Source of the DNA: Eustoma russellianum
Taxonomy: Eukaryota; Streptophyta; Magnoliopsida; Gentianales; Gentianaceae
Assembly (NCBI GenBank): GCA_036186865.1
Contig: AP025049.1
Location: forward strand, 28,753,692 to 28,817,691
DNA length: 64,000 nucleotides
Reading direction: 5' to 3'
Shown: positions 55,169 through 64,000 of the stretch, piece after piece
How the letters are laid out: each line of letters opens with the position of its first letter
How positions within the stretch are numbered: the stretch's first letter is position 1
The notes under the pieces: generated by a model
What the model was told of the DNA's origin: nothing
What the model saw: only the letters and a program-made list of their open reading frames with translations
The model's database searches: none
Program-made: the position numbers and the translations under genes

Positions 55169-56686
55169 CTAAACCGTTCTTTGACGCATCACTATAAATC
55201 ACAAACCCATCAGTTCCGGAGGGTTGAGCCAATACTGGAGCTGTCGTTAATCTCTTCTTAAGTTCCGTGAAACTTTGCTCGCATTCCGCCGTCCACTCAA
55301 ACTTGGACTTCTTTTGAGTAAGGCGACTGAGGCACTGCTATCCTGGAGAATCCTTCCACAAACTTTCTATAGTACTCCGCTAGACCCAAGAAACTTCGTA
55401 CTTCAGTAACATTGGTGGGTCTAGGCCATTCAGTGATAGCTTCTACCTTCTTTGGATCCACAACAATCCCCTCCTCCGATATCATGTGACCCAGAAAAGC
55501 CACACTTCTTAACCAAAACTCACACTTGCTAAACTTAGCATATAGTTGTTTCTGCCTCAAAATACCTACAACGACTCTCAAATGCTCAGTGTGAGTTTGC
55601 TCGTCAGGAGAATACACCAGAATATCACCTATGAATACCACTACAAACTTGTCCAACTGTTCCCGAAAGACGGTATTCATAAGATCCATAAAAGCTGCGG
55701 AGGCATTTGTTAATCCAAACGGCATCGCTAAAAACTCATAATGACCATATCGTGTGCGGAAGGCTGTATTGCGATGTCCTCAGCCTTCACCCTCAATTGG
55801 TGATATCCTAATCGGAGATCAATTTTAGAGAAGATCTTGGCGCCCTTGAGCTGATCAAACAAATCCTCAATACGTGGAAGGGGATACTTATTCTTGATGG
55901 TAACTTTATTCAACTCTCTATAATCGATACAAAGTCTCATGCTACCATCTTTCTTCTTTACAAATAAAACTGGTGCTCCCCAGGGCGATACACTAGGGCG
56001 GATAAACTTCTTGTCCAACAACTCCTGCAGTTGTTCCTTCAACTCTCTCAACTCTGCCGGAGCCATTCTATAAGGGGGTTTAGAAATAGGTTCAGTTCCT
56101 GGAATCAAGTTTATCTCGAACTTGACTTCCCTCAGGGGTGGTACTCCTGGTAAATCTTCCGGAAAAACATCAAGAAATTCGTTGACTACTGGAATTTGCT
56201 CAATAGACGGTACCTCCTGAGTAACATCCATGGCATACACTAGAAATCCCTCAGCACCTTTCCTTAAAGCCTTACACGCTTGTGCAACCGACACGTACAC
56301 CTTCTTGGGTATTTTCTTTCGTCCCGAATCCCCTTGAAACATTACCTCTTCCATCTCAGCACTCTTGACTGTCACTTGCTTCAATCGACAGTCGATGTTG
56401 GCGTGATACTTGGTCAACCAGTCCATTCCTAATATAACGTCAAAGTCATACATCCGAATAGGAATCAGTGTGGTGGAGAATGTTTGTCCTTCAAGCTCTA
56501 ATTCGCAATCCCGATACTGCTGGTATGAAACCATAATCTGATCTCCGGCCGCTTGAACGCGATACGGAGTTTCTAACCATTCAGGCAAACTACCAAGGTG
56601 TTCAGTGAATCTCTTTGCTACGAAGGAGTGGCTTGCGCCGCTATCGAAAAGTACATTGGCAGGCATCTTGTTTACTAAAACTACAC
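55169..56686 (-). pseudogene. Element G protease and reverse transcriptase, mutated
   Basis: The protease (VLFDSGASHSFVAKRF) is followed by MDWLTKYHANIDC and the RT: PISKPPYRMAPAELRELKEQ, VSPWGAPVLFVKKKDGSMRL, CIDYRELNKVTIKNKYPLPR and IFSKIDLRLGYHQLRVK. A frameshift near 55740 separates this from MPFGLTNASAAFMDLMN. The active site reads VVVFIGDILVYS, that is Gly where the first Asp of the FIDD pair belongs. Then come FLGHMISEEGI and VRSFLGLAEYYRKFV. Another frameshift lies near 55310. The connection to RNase H continues to the predicted intron. Confidence 0.92.
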
Positions 56687-56770
56687 CTAAGGCCATATAA
56701 AGTTTTACACAAAAAGTTACACACGTAAACACTTAATTCAATAATGATTTAAACTTAATTCAAATGGTAC
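56687..56770 (-). other. Predicted 84-bp intron between element G gag and protease
   Basis: On the minus strand GTACCATTTG to ATGGCCTTAG. Splicing joins the gag C terminus (NVVAG) to VVLVNKMPANVLFDSG in one frame, fitting the usual gag-protease junction of this family. Unspliced, the frame stops after ten bases. Confidence 0.65.
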
Positions 56771-57846
56771 CTGCTACTACATTGGTAGCCTCCTGCACAT
56801 CTGTGTCCGTCATGAGATGTACACGGGCATTTGCTCGTGGCTTTCCTCTCGGCTGCTGAGCCGCTTCTCCCGGATTATTTTTTGTCATCTCCAGACAGTC
56901 CCTAATCATGTGACCCACTTGACCGCATCGGAAACATGCTCCAGCCACTTTCCTACACTCACCAACGTGGTTCTTGTTACAATGAGGGGCAAACTCCCAT
57001 ACCCTGCTGAACTACTGGATTCTGAGGTGGCAGCCTCTGAAAATTTCCAACTGGACCTTTCTTCGGAATCTTGACCCAACGTCTGGGTCTTTCACCAACT
57101 CGCACATCATCTCTTGGCCTCTTGCCTCTATCAGACCCTCCAGCACTAACTGCTCTTGCCGCTACTCTGTGGAAATCACTCTCAACCCGAAAACATGCAT
57201 CCAACATGTCCTCGTAAGTTTTCATTCCTGCGTTCACTATCACCGACTGTATCCTCGAGTCTAAACCCCTCTCGAACTTCGTCATCTTAAGACGATTATC
57301 AGACATAATCGCAGGGGTAAACTTCCCCAAGGCATGAAAATGATCCGCATACTCCGACACCGTCATCCTTCCTTGCTCCAATCTGTCAAACGCTCTTATC
57401 TTGTCCAATATCACAGTCTCCGGTACATAGTACTTCAGGAAAACATCACAAAACTGTGCCCAAGAGATTGGTGGGGTCATTCTCAACACCATTCCGTCCC
57501 ACCATTCGCCAGCCTTGCCACTTAGAAGGGGTGTGGCCACCTCAACCTTTATCTCATTCGGTACTTGCACCAGCCTGAAACATTTCTCCACCTCAGCCAA
57601 CCAGTGCTGAGCCTCTTCAGGATCGGTACATCCTCCAAACTCTGGCACCCTCATCTTTCTCATCTCTCCATAAAAGAACCGAATGTTATGCTGTGGCGGT
57701 GGAGGAGGCGGAGGCTGATGCTGTTGTGCATACCCTTGTGCGATCACCGTCAGTGCATCAGTGAGCACCTGGGGTAAAATAACTTGTGGTGGCTGGTTCT
57801 CCTGTTCGTTGTTAGTGTTCCCTGCGTTCTCTCTTCTTGGAGGCAT
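56771..57846 (-). pseudogene. Element G gag, one frameshift
   Basis: The ATG at 57846 starts MPPRRENAGNTNNEQENQPP. The Ty3/gypsy gag core follows (EMRKMRVPEFGGCTDPEEAQ, AGEWWDGMVLRM, YYVPETVILDKIRAFDRLEQ), to a stop at 56977. A one-base shift just before leads to the frame with CNKNHVGEC and the zinc knuckle CFRCGQVGHMIRDC (56936-56895), continuing to the predicted intron donor at 56770. A Pro run (residues about 45-52) lies near the N terminus. Confidence 0.9.
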
Positions 57847-58112
57847 ATTTCACTGAAAGGTTAACATTGCATTAGCATTTAGTAAATACAAGAGATTACT
57901 GAAAGCTTGAACGCGTACGAATGGGTGAGGTATGTAGTACAACTACTAATACGAAATTAGATGATAAACGCACTCGCACACACCCAACCCAGATCATACT
58001 TAAACACTAACGAAATCAGTACTTATAACTAAGGATCAACCTTAAGGGAGAATCATAACTTAGGTGTCTAAAAGATCATGAACCTAAGTTTCCGAGATAG
58101 ATCTGAAGCCTA
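57847..58112 (-). other. Element G leader
   Basis: Untranslated sequence between the primer site and gag. No feature beyond that. Confidence 0.7.
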
Positions 58113-58125
58113 GGCTCTGATACCA
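58113..58125 (-). other. Element G primer-binding site
   Basis: TGGTATCAGAGCC on the minus strand, two bases from the LTR; initiator-Met type, common in chromoviruses. Confidence 0.9.
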
Positions 58126-58127
58126 CC

Positions 58128-60699
58128 TGTAGCGCCCCAGCCCGACAATGTCATCGGAACCAGTGCACCCGCCGTAGTCTACTATGAGAACTATGAAGCG
58201 TCAAAGCGGATCAAGCGTACATCATCTATGACGTAAGATAAATCAGCGGAAACGTCATAAAATTTAAAACTTCATCGTCGATAATACAACCAGAAAATGC
58301 AGCGGAAATAAAAGGTGTTTGTTCATCTAGCTATTATAAGTTCCACAACAACATTATAACACTAAGTTTCCAACTTAAAGAAAATAGTCCAGCATCTATC
58401 TATTCTCAAGTCCGTCATCCCATTGAGCCCACTTGCCATCGTCTTCGACAAATATCAACTCATATTCAGGCTCACCTGAAAAGGAATAAAGTAACTGTTC
58501 TTAGAGAAATTATCGCCAGCAAGTAACCCGTCTATACACCTTACGGGATCACACACGATGAGTCACCAGTGTATAAATCATTGCCCAAAAATAAGGTGCT
58601 CGGGTTAGCAAGTAGCATCTTTATAAGGATTCCTCCAAGCAGATAAAGCACATAAACGATACACGGATACGAGAATAAACATGTACTAAAACAACATATC
58701 ATATAAACAAGTCATAAGCTAACCACGTTTCTTGCATATCAAGTCTTATGCTTCGTGTATCATGATGCATGTACTTCTTTAAAATCACACACAACACCCA
58801 TGCATATGTCTTCTTTCATAAACATGTCATGCGTGTCACTTCACAAAACATTTCATCACACATCATATCATATTCTTCGCGTAGCAGAACTTTATACCCT
58901 GTGGGTGATCAGTCCACAGCAAACAGAACTTTATACCCCGTGCTAAAAGGTCCACGGCCCCATTACATATAACATATATCCGTACTGATAGGTCCACGGC
59001 CCCATAAAATACTTTATTTTCTGTGCTGATAGGTCCACGGCCCCCATAACATATTTTATACCCTGCTGCTGATTCACAGGTCACGCTTTTATACCCTGCT
59101 TTCGCAGACGTGACTTTTATACCCTGCGATCAACCAGCAACCATTTTGTCTTTCGAAAACTTTAAACCTTTCTTGTAAACGCATGTTCTTTCGCAAAGCA
59201 AATCTCAAATCAAATGCAAGTGCCCATGTCATGATGCAGGATGCACATGTAACTTCGTATCAAACATGTAACACACACACACATACATCTTACATATCAA
59301 GTATACGGTCTTGCACCTCAAACACTCCATGTTCGTATCTTTCCAAGTCCATCCGTCTTACTAATTCACTCAGGATTCAATCTTATTCTTACTTGATCAA
59401 ACTTACCATCTACACCTCAATTATACCTCAAATACCCTTGCATTTTATGTTCAAAGGAAGTGTATAAAGTTACTACACATACGTAGAGCGCCTAAAGGGT
59501 CAAAAAGACTTCCAGTATACTTGGAACGCCACATGAGGCGCCTAAAGTGACATAGAGCGCCTATACTAGGCGTTCGAAGTGTTCGGGGATGTACCGTAGA
59601 TATTGAACGCCTACATGAAGCGCCTAATGTGACATAGAGTGCCTAATGTAGGTGGTCGAAGTGTTCGGGAATGCTTCAGGACACATTGAACGCTACATTA
59701 GGCGCCTAATGTGACATAGAGCGCCTAATGTAGGTGTTCGAAGTGTTCTGACGGTTCTAAACTGCAGTTTTTCTACAGTAACTTCCACCCAACACCTTTT
59801 CTTCTTCAACCCCTTCATGTTCAACCCTTCAAGATCCATCTTAGCTCCTGGATTCATCATGCTTAACACACAACTAACATGATTGGTTTCTTAAACAAGT
59901 AAACTAGTATCCCCTTAAACCTTCTATCACCCACAACCTTCAATAGATATCTTCAAACCTTCCAACCTTACAAGTCTTACAACAATGTCAACATTCATCC
60001 TTCCACTCCCTGCAAACACACTCAAAGCATCTAAGGTGTAATCATCATTTTAAGAGCTTACACAAGAATAATGAATATATCACGTATAACACTCTTGTGG
60101 GCATATTTAACAACAAAGATCACAACATAACCATTTTCAAATATTGGCCCAAAGAACATAACTTTACTCAATCAACAACAACAATTATATGTATGGTAAA
60201 ACATTTAGCATAGACAAATCAAAACTACTAATGTGTGATCCAAGTTTTCTCTTTGTAAGAACATAGGGCCTAAAGTATCAAAATTTGCGTAAAGCGTATA
60301 GAAAGATTACTTGCCTTGGTTTCTAGTTAGTCTTACGAATGTGCTGTAGAATTTTGATAAGGATTGAACCTAGGTTGACAGCAAGTTCTTCCTCCTCTTC
60401 TTCTTCCTTTCTCTTTTTCTCTTCTCTATTTCCTCCTCCAGGCGTTTCCTTCCCCTCTTTTGGTATGCTAACCAACGGCTGAGTAATGGGGAGGTTATAC
60501 AATTGTTGTATAACTTCCCCCATAGGCAGTTGGGCAACTTTTGGTATTTGGCCAAGTTCCCTCATTTTCCCTTTTTTGTATATTTCTCCCCTTATGTTTT
60601 GTCTAATTAAACTTCGTGACCTATACTTTTATTGAAATTACATTTTAAATTGTTTTTCTAATTATTAAAATCCGGACTAAAAATTTGCGGGGTATGACA
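58128..60699 (-). repeat. Element G 5' LTR
   Basis: Homologous to 50615-53228 over its whole length. It lacks about 50 bp present in the other copy near 51445-51495 (one CCCGTGCTGAAAGG unit). No gene is supported. Confidence 0.95.
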
Positions 60700-60704
60700 T
60701 GCTG
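60700..60704. repeat. Element G target-site duplication, right copy
   Basis: TGCTG after the LTR end; one base differs from TGCTC, presumably a later mutation. Confidence 0.8.
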
Positions 60705-63478
60705 AAATCTGCCAGAAACGGTAGACGGTTTTGAAAAATTTATTCCTATTTATGTGAATGTCCAAATGCGCTGACAATTTAACCACTAACTCCTTATATA
60801 CTATATTTAAGTGGGTTGAAACAGTTTTGAAAAATTCTTTTGGAAAGTAGGTCAACTACAATCAAAGTCTCAACCTTTGCAAGTCTGAAAATCAGACTGC
60901 ACTAGTCTCAGAACTTTTGATGTTTGATCGACTTATACTTGTCCAAAAGGGTTGAAACTTGTGCCAAATTAACCCTAGAACGTGTGATTATATTTATGGA
61001 AATTTTTGTGATTTTTGAAATTCGTTAACTATTTTTACGGATGCGAACAAGAAGGGTAATCAGTGCAGTAACTGAAAAGTAAATGTTGAAAGTAAATGGC
61101 ACCAAGATTTTTATACTGGTTCGGTTATAAACAACCTACTCCAGTCTTCAAGGAACACCTTCTTTGGTTCACACTAATCACACACACAACACACCTTACC
61201 ACAGGGTTGATAGAGTTACACCTAACTCCAACCCTTTACAAACCTTGTACGACGAATACAATTCGCACGAACACCACCACCTTGCAAGATTGAAGATTGA
61301 TCACACCTTGATCAATCTTTTACAAAGATATGGAATATGTGATGGTCTATATCAAGCCTATTCAAGATTGAAAGATATGAATACAAGAGGCTTACAAGAA
61401 GAAAGAAAGAAAGAGAATGTAGAAGAAGAAGGCTAGAACACTTTTGATCCTTGAACTTGCAACTCTTGTTCTTGTTCTTGTTTTGCTCTTCTTTCTCTCC
61501 TTTTAATTTGTTTTGGCCGCCCCCCTAGAGTGTAGTCTCCCTCTTGAAAATTATCTTCTAAGTCCGTGGGAGGATGTAAGACCTCATTGTGACATGGTCT
61601 TGCTTACTTGGCATCTTCTTATTGGATGATCATTTAGGCTTCGCTTACTTGGCACCTTCTTATTGGTTCAATGTTGTCATTATTGATGACTTGAAAAAAT
61701 CTGAGAATTACACTTAAACATGTGCCAAAATCATCACAAAATAATTACCATAATTCATAAGATTGTCACATAAAGTTAAGCAAGATAATATCTCACAAAA
61801 TTGGGTAAGAAATTCGGCCATAAACATGTCTTGCACATGCTGAAATTTCAGCATGTGTAACATCCACTCTTTCTTCATAATGTTGCCTATTTTGCATTGT
61901 TTTAATTCAAAAATTCAATCAACATTTAGTATACAATATTCTCATCATGTATGGAATAAAATTTAACAACCATGTGGCCTATATTTCGGCCATATACATT
62001 ACACACATGCTGAATTTTTCAGCATGTGTGATATTCAAAAATATCACCTTCTTTATTCCACAAAATATTCAAAACACTTCCAAATTGTCTCCCAATTAAT
62101 TCACTTAATTCAAGAAGTAAAATATGCCTCATTTACTTGATAAAATTCGGCCAGCCTTAAACTCACATGCTGAAATTTTCAGCATGTGTTTCAAATGAGA
62201 CAAGGTTTGAAATCTTACCATTTGTAGCTTCTCTCTTTAATTCATCAACATTGTATGATTGATCCTTGACCAATCAATATGACAACAAGGCTCCAAATAA
62301 GCTCCATCACAGCTGTAGGGGCGTTAGGCAATGTATATACATGTGCTGAAAATTATTTTTGCCAACTTTGTAAAATAGTGCATATTTAATAATACACACA
62401 TGTTATATTCCAATCAGCCCTTAATTTAATTTTCTAGAACGCTTTAAGATGTATATCATATGTAAAAAGTGTCTAGATACGTTTCACATGATGTACCAAA
62501 AACGTTCCATGTGTTGTGTGCGTAGAAAACCGAATTTTCGATATTTATCGATTACCCGATTTTTCTCTAATTTAAATTCCAACTTTTGCACATGTTATAT
62601 ATATTATGTTATAAATAATATATATAATATAAACTTTAAATCTCAGCACTTGGCTGGTCTAAAGTGGTACCATTCACATGTGACAAAATTAAACTTGGAA
62701 TCTTCACATTTTGGCCTTAATGTGGGGGTGATTTGTGTGTGCCAACATGGAAAGTATTTTTGGCTGAATAGTACATGTAACCCACGAAAATAATAATAAT
62801 TTTTGAGGTATAGGGGCTGGCCATCTATTTATGGCAAGTACGTGACACGTTTGCAAAGTTTCGGTATTCGCCCGATACGACAATTTTCGGTTTAGAACCT
62901 TTTATCGTGTCGTATTTAATTTGTCATCACCATATCTTATATCATATGATATAAGACCTGAATATACTCATAAATATGAGTTAAGTATAGTGGTGTGACG
63001 TTGACGTACGTACGTAAAATATATAACGTGTCGGTAGTATGTTGGAATACATGTGTATGTGTCTTTTCTTAAAAAATCTGAAAATATATGTAATATATGT
63101 ATATGTGGCGTGTATAATTAAGAGGGGAGGAGGAGAAAACTTTCCTTCCTTAGCTTTGTTGCCTTTGTGCCTTTTCCAAATGTGGCTTCCTTTAATGAAC
63201 TACTTAGTTTAATAAACTAAGTATCTCACTTAATGAACTAGTTTAGTTCATTAATGGTGGCACCTGAAAATAGTATAAACACAACAAATGTTTGCCATAT
63301 GATGTAAGCTTTAACGCTTCATGGCTCGTTAGTCCGGCAACATTATATATAAGCTAAATAAGGCAAGTAATAGCAATGTATCATGCATACATGTATATCT
63401 TATGCACGTTTTATCTTATGCTTGTTTTTGTACACATTTAAATCATGTATTTGAAAATCACACCCCTTTTTCTCTACA
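60700..63478 (-). repeat. Element F 5' LTR, part right of element G
   Basis: It begins with TGCTG (target duplication with one changed base) and continues AAATCTGCCAGAAACGG, matching 45357 onwards in the other LTR, to CTCTACA at 63478. It includes the antisense frame 61164-61436 and the three inverted repeats seen in the other copies. No gene. Confidence 0.93.
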
Positions 63479-63483
63479 ATAAG
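63479..63483. repeat. Element F target-site duplication, right copy
   Basis: ATAAG directly after the LTR end CTCTACA at 63478. Confidence 0.92.
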
Positions 63484-63849
63484 GAGTTAGTGGTTAAATT
63501 TTGAGAGCATTTGGACTTACAAACAAATAGAAATAAAATTTTCAAAACTGTCTACCGTTTCTGGCAGATTCGCGCAATCTGATCATCAACGATTTTTGAA
63601 GGGGTTAAAGTTTGAATTTTAATTTGAAATTTTTAGGGGACCCTCATAACATCTGAGGCTAAGTTCTCTCAAAATTTCAGAATTTTTGGAGACCTATAAC
63701 CTGGTTTTAAAAACGTTTTAAACCTGGTCCTGGAAACATAATCTGTTTTCAGAAGTTGAGTTGTTTAGTTTTAAACAAATTTTAAAAACCACACTTTCCG
63801 CACCACCTATTCAACCCCCTCCTTCTAGTGGTGCCTTGCAGATCCTACA
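63479..63849 (+). repeat. Element E 3' LTR, remaining part
   Basis: It starts with the second ATAAG copy, continues GAGTTAGTGGTTAAATT as in the 5' LTR near 36645, and ends GATCCTACA at 63849. Confidence 0.93.
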
Positions 63850-63854
63850 TCCTA
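63850..63854. repeat. Element E target-site duplication, right copy
   Basis: TCCTA immediately after the LTR end GATCCTACA at 63849. Confidence 0.93.
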
Positions 63855-64000
63855 CTTTGTTGCAATGAAAACAAGTGAGTACATGCCTTGATTTAGAAGA
63901 TGATGAGTTATGTTGTGTTTTTCTCTTGTTTGCCATTTTCTTTAATGACTTAGGCTTAATGGAAGAATGTGATGAATTAAATCCTAAACCGGATTTATCA
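63850..64000 (-). pseudogene. Element D gag fragment, right of the nest
   Basis: After the second TCCTA copy (63850-63854) the minus strand encodes a Lys/Ser-rich gag segment (KSLKKMANKRKTQHNSSSSK) leading to CFHCNKVG, the first half of a CX2CX4HX4C knuckle. The second half is at 33890-33904. The rest of gag and the 5' LTR lie beyond the window. Confidence 0.88.

Larger units (their letters stand above)
50615..60699 (-). mobile_element. Element G: Ty3/gypsy chromovirus (Tekay/Del-like), innermost layer
   Basis: LTRs of about 2.6 kb (50615-53228 and 58128-60699) with TG...CA ends flank a minus-strand interior: primer-binding site, gag with zinc knuckle, protease, RT, RNase H, integrase and a C-terminal chromodomain. 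RT before integrase is the Ty3/gypsy order. Several frameshifts, one nonsense codon and an RT active-site substitution inactivate it. Two in-frame GT-AG gaps behave as introns. The LTRs differ by about one repeat unit and scattered substitutions. Confidence 0.95.
45079..63478 (-). mobile_element. Element F: gag-only SIRE-like element of the E family, inverted in the E 3' LTR, split by G
   Basis: LTRs of about 3.05 kb lie at 45079-48123 and at 50333-50614 plus 60700-63478. They are homologous to those of E but in inverse orientation, and are flanked by ATAAG. The minus-strand interior has the primer site, gag, and then directly the purine-rich 3' region; protease, integrase, RT and RNase H are missing. 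It is a deletion derivative that could move only with enzymes from a relative such as E. Its 5' LTR is interrupted by element G. Confidence 0.94.
33910..63849 (+). mobile_element. Element E: SIRE-like Ty1/copia element with intact pol ORF, split by elements F and G
   Basis: Two LTRs of about 3.1 kb (33910-37010; 42392-45078 plus 63479-63849) share the ends TGTAGAAAAA and GATCCTACA and are flanked by TCCTA. Between them on the plus strand are an initiator-Met primer site, gag, protease, integrase, RT and RNase H, and a purine-rich 3' non-coding region. There is no extra ORF after pol, unlike in element D. Pol is one open frame of 1033 codons; gag has two nonsense codons. Its 3' LTR was later hit by element F. 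Confidence 0.95.
26956..64000 (-). mobile_element. Element D: SIRE-like Ty1/copia element, split by a 30-kb nest and running off the window
   Basis: From left to right on the plus strand: 3' LTR (26956-28476), purine tract, an extra ORF downstream of pol, RNase H, RT, integrase, protease and the end of gag, all on the minus strand. At 33905-33909 gag is interrupted (TSD TCCTA) and it resumes at 63850. The zinc knuckle is split: its first half (CFHCNKVG) is at about 63852-63880 and its second half (HMKNEC) just left of 33905. The 5' LTR lies beyond base 64000. TATTC at 26951-26955 would be the left target duplication, which cannot be checked here. Confidence 0.92.

Overview
This window is nuclear DNA from a flowering plant, probably a eudicot. 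It holds the last exon of a plant NF-YA transcription factor, with a miR169-type site in its 3' UTR. Nearly everything else is transposable elements: Ty1/copia (including SIRE-like) and Ty3/gypsy chromovirus LTR retrotransposons, and an RTE-type LINE. Nothing bacterial or organellar was seen, and species cannot be told from the sequence.

Left edge (1-1618): an NF-YA intron end, the terminal coding exon (383-697), a 3' UTR with a miR169-like site (826-846), then plain intergenic DNA.

1619-13553: decayed copia element A (+). Its 3' LTR is split by element B (6919-13499, minus), a young non-autonomous Ty3/gypsy (Tat-like) element. B has two 1009-bp LTRs and a perfect GTTGT target duplication. 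It has no pol and only a shortened gag, but on the opposite strand it carries an apparently intact four-exon gene (8433-10676, 680 aa predicted) with its own TATA box and AATAAA signal. This is the most interesting object in the window.

13554-26955: an unassigned stretch; an RTE LINE (about 14199-17577, +) with a broken endonuclease and a nearly complete reverse transcriptase; copia element C (17578-23256, minus), which lost gag, protease, integrase and most of one LTR; then old Ty3/gypsy LTR-like sequence full of AT microsatellites.

26956-64000: a Russian doll of four elements. SIRE-like element D (minus) starts at 26956 and runs past the window end; its gag is split by E. Element E (33910-63849, +, TSD TCCTA) has 3.1-kb LTRs, an uninterrupted 1033-aa pol and a gag with nonsense codons. 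Element F (45079-63478, minus, TSD ATAAG), same family as E, sits in the 3' LTR of E and keeps only gag. Element G (50615-60699, minus, TSD TGCTC/TGCTG), a chromodomain Ty3/gypsy element with two predicted introns in its coding region, sits in the 5' LTR of F. The insertion order is therefore D, E, F, G.

As a system, E still has a full enzyme set in one frame, F a nearly readable gag and B an intact cargo-like gene. That pattern is what complementation between autonomous and non-autonomous relatives would look like, but nothing in the sequence proves current activity. Boundaries given with target duplications are firm; those without are approximate.
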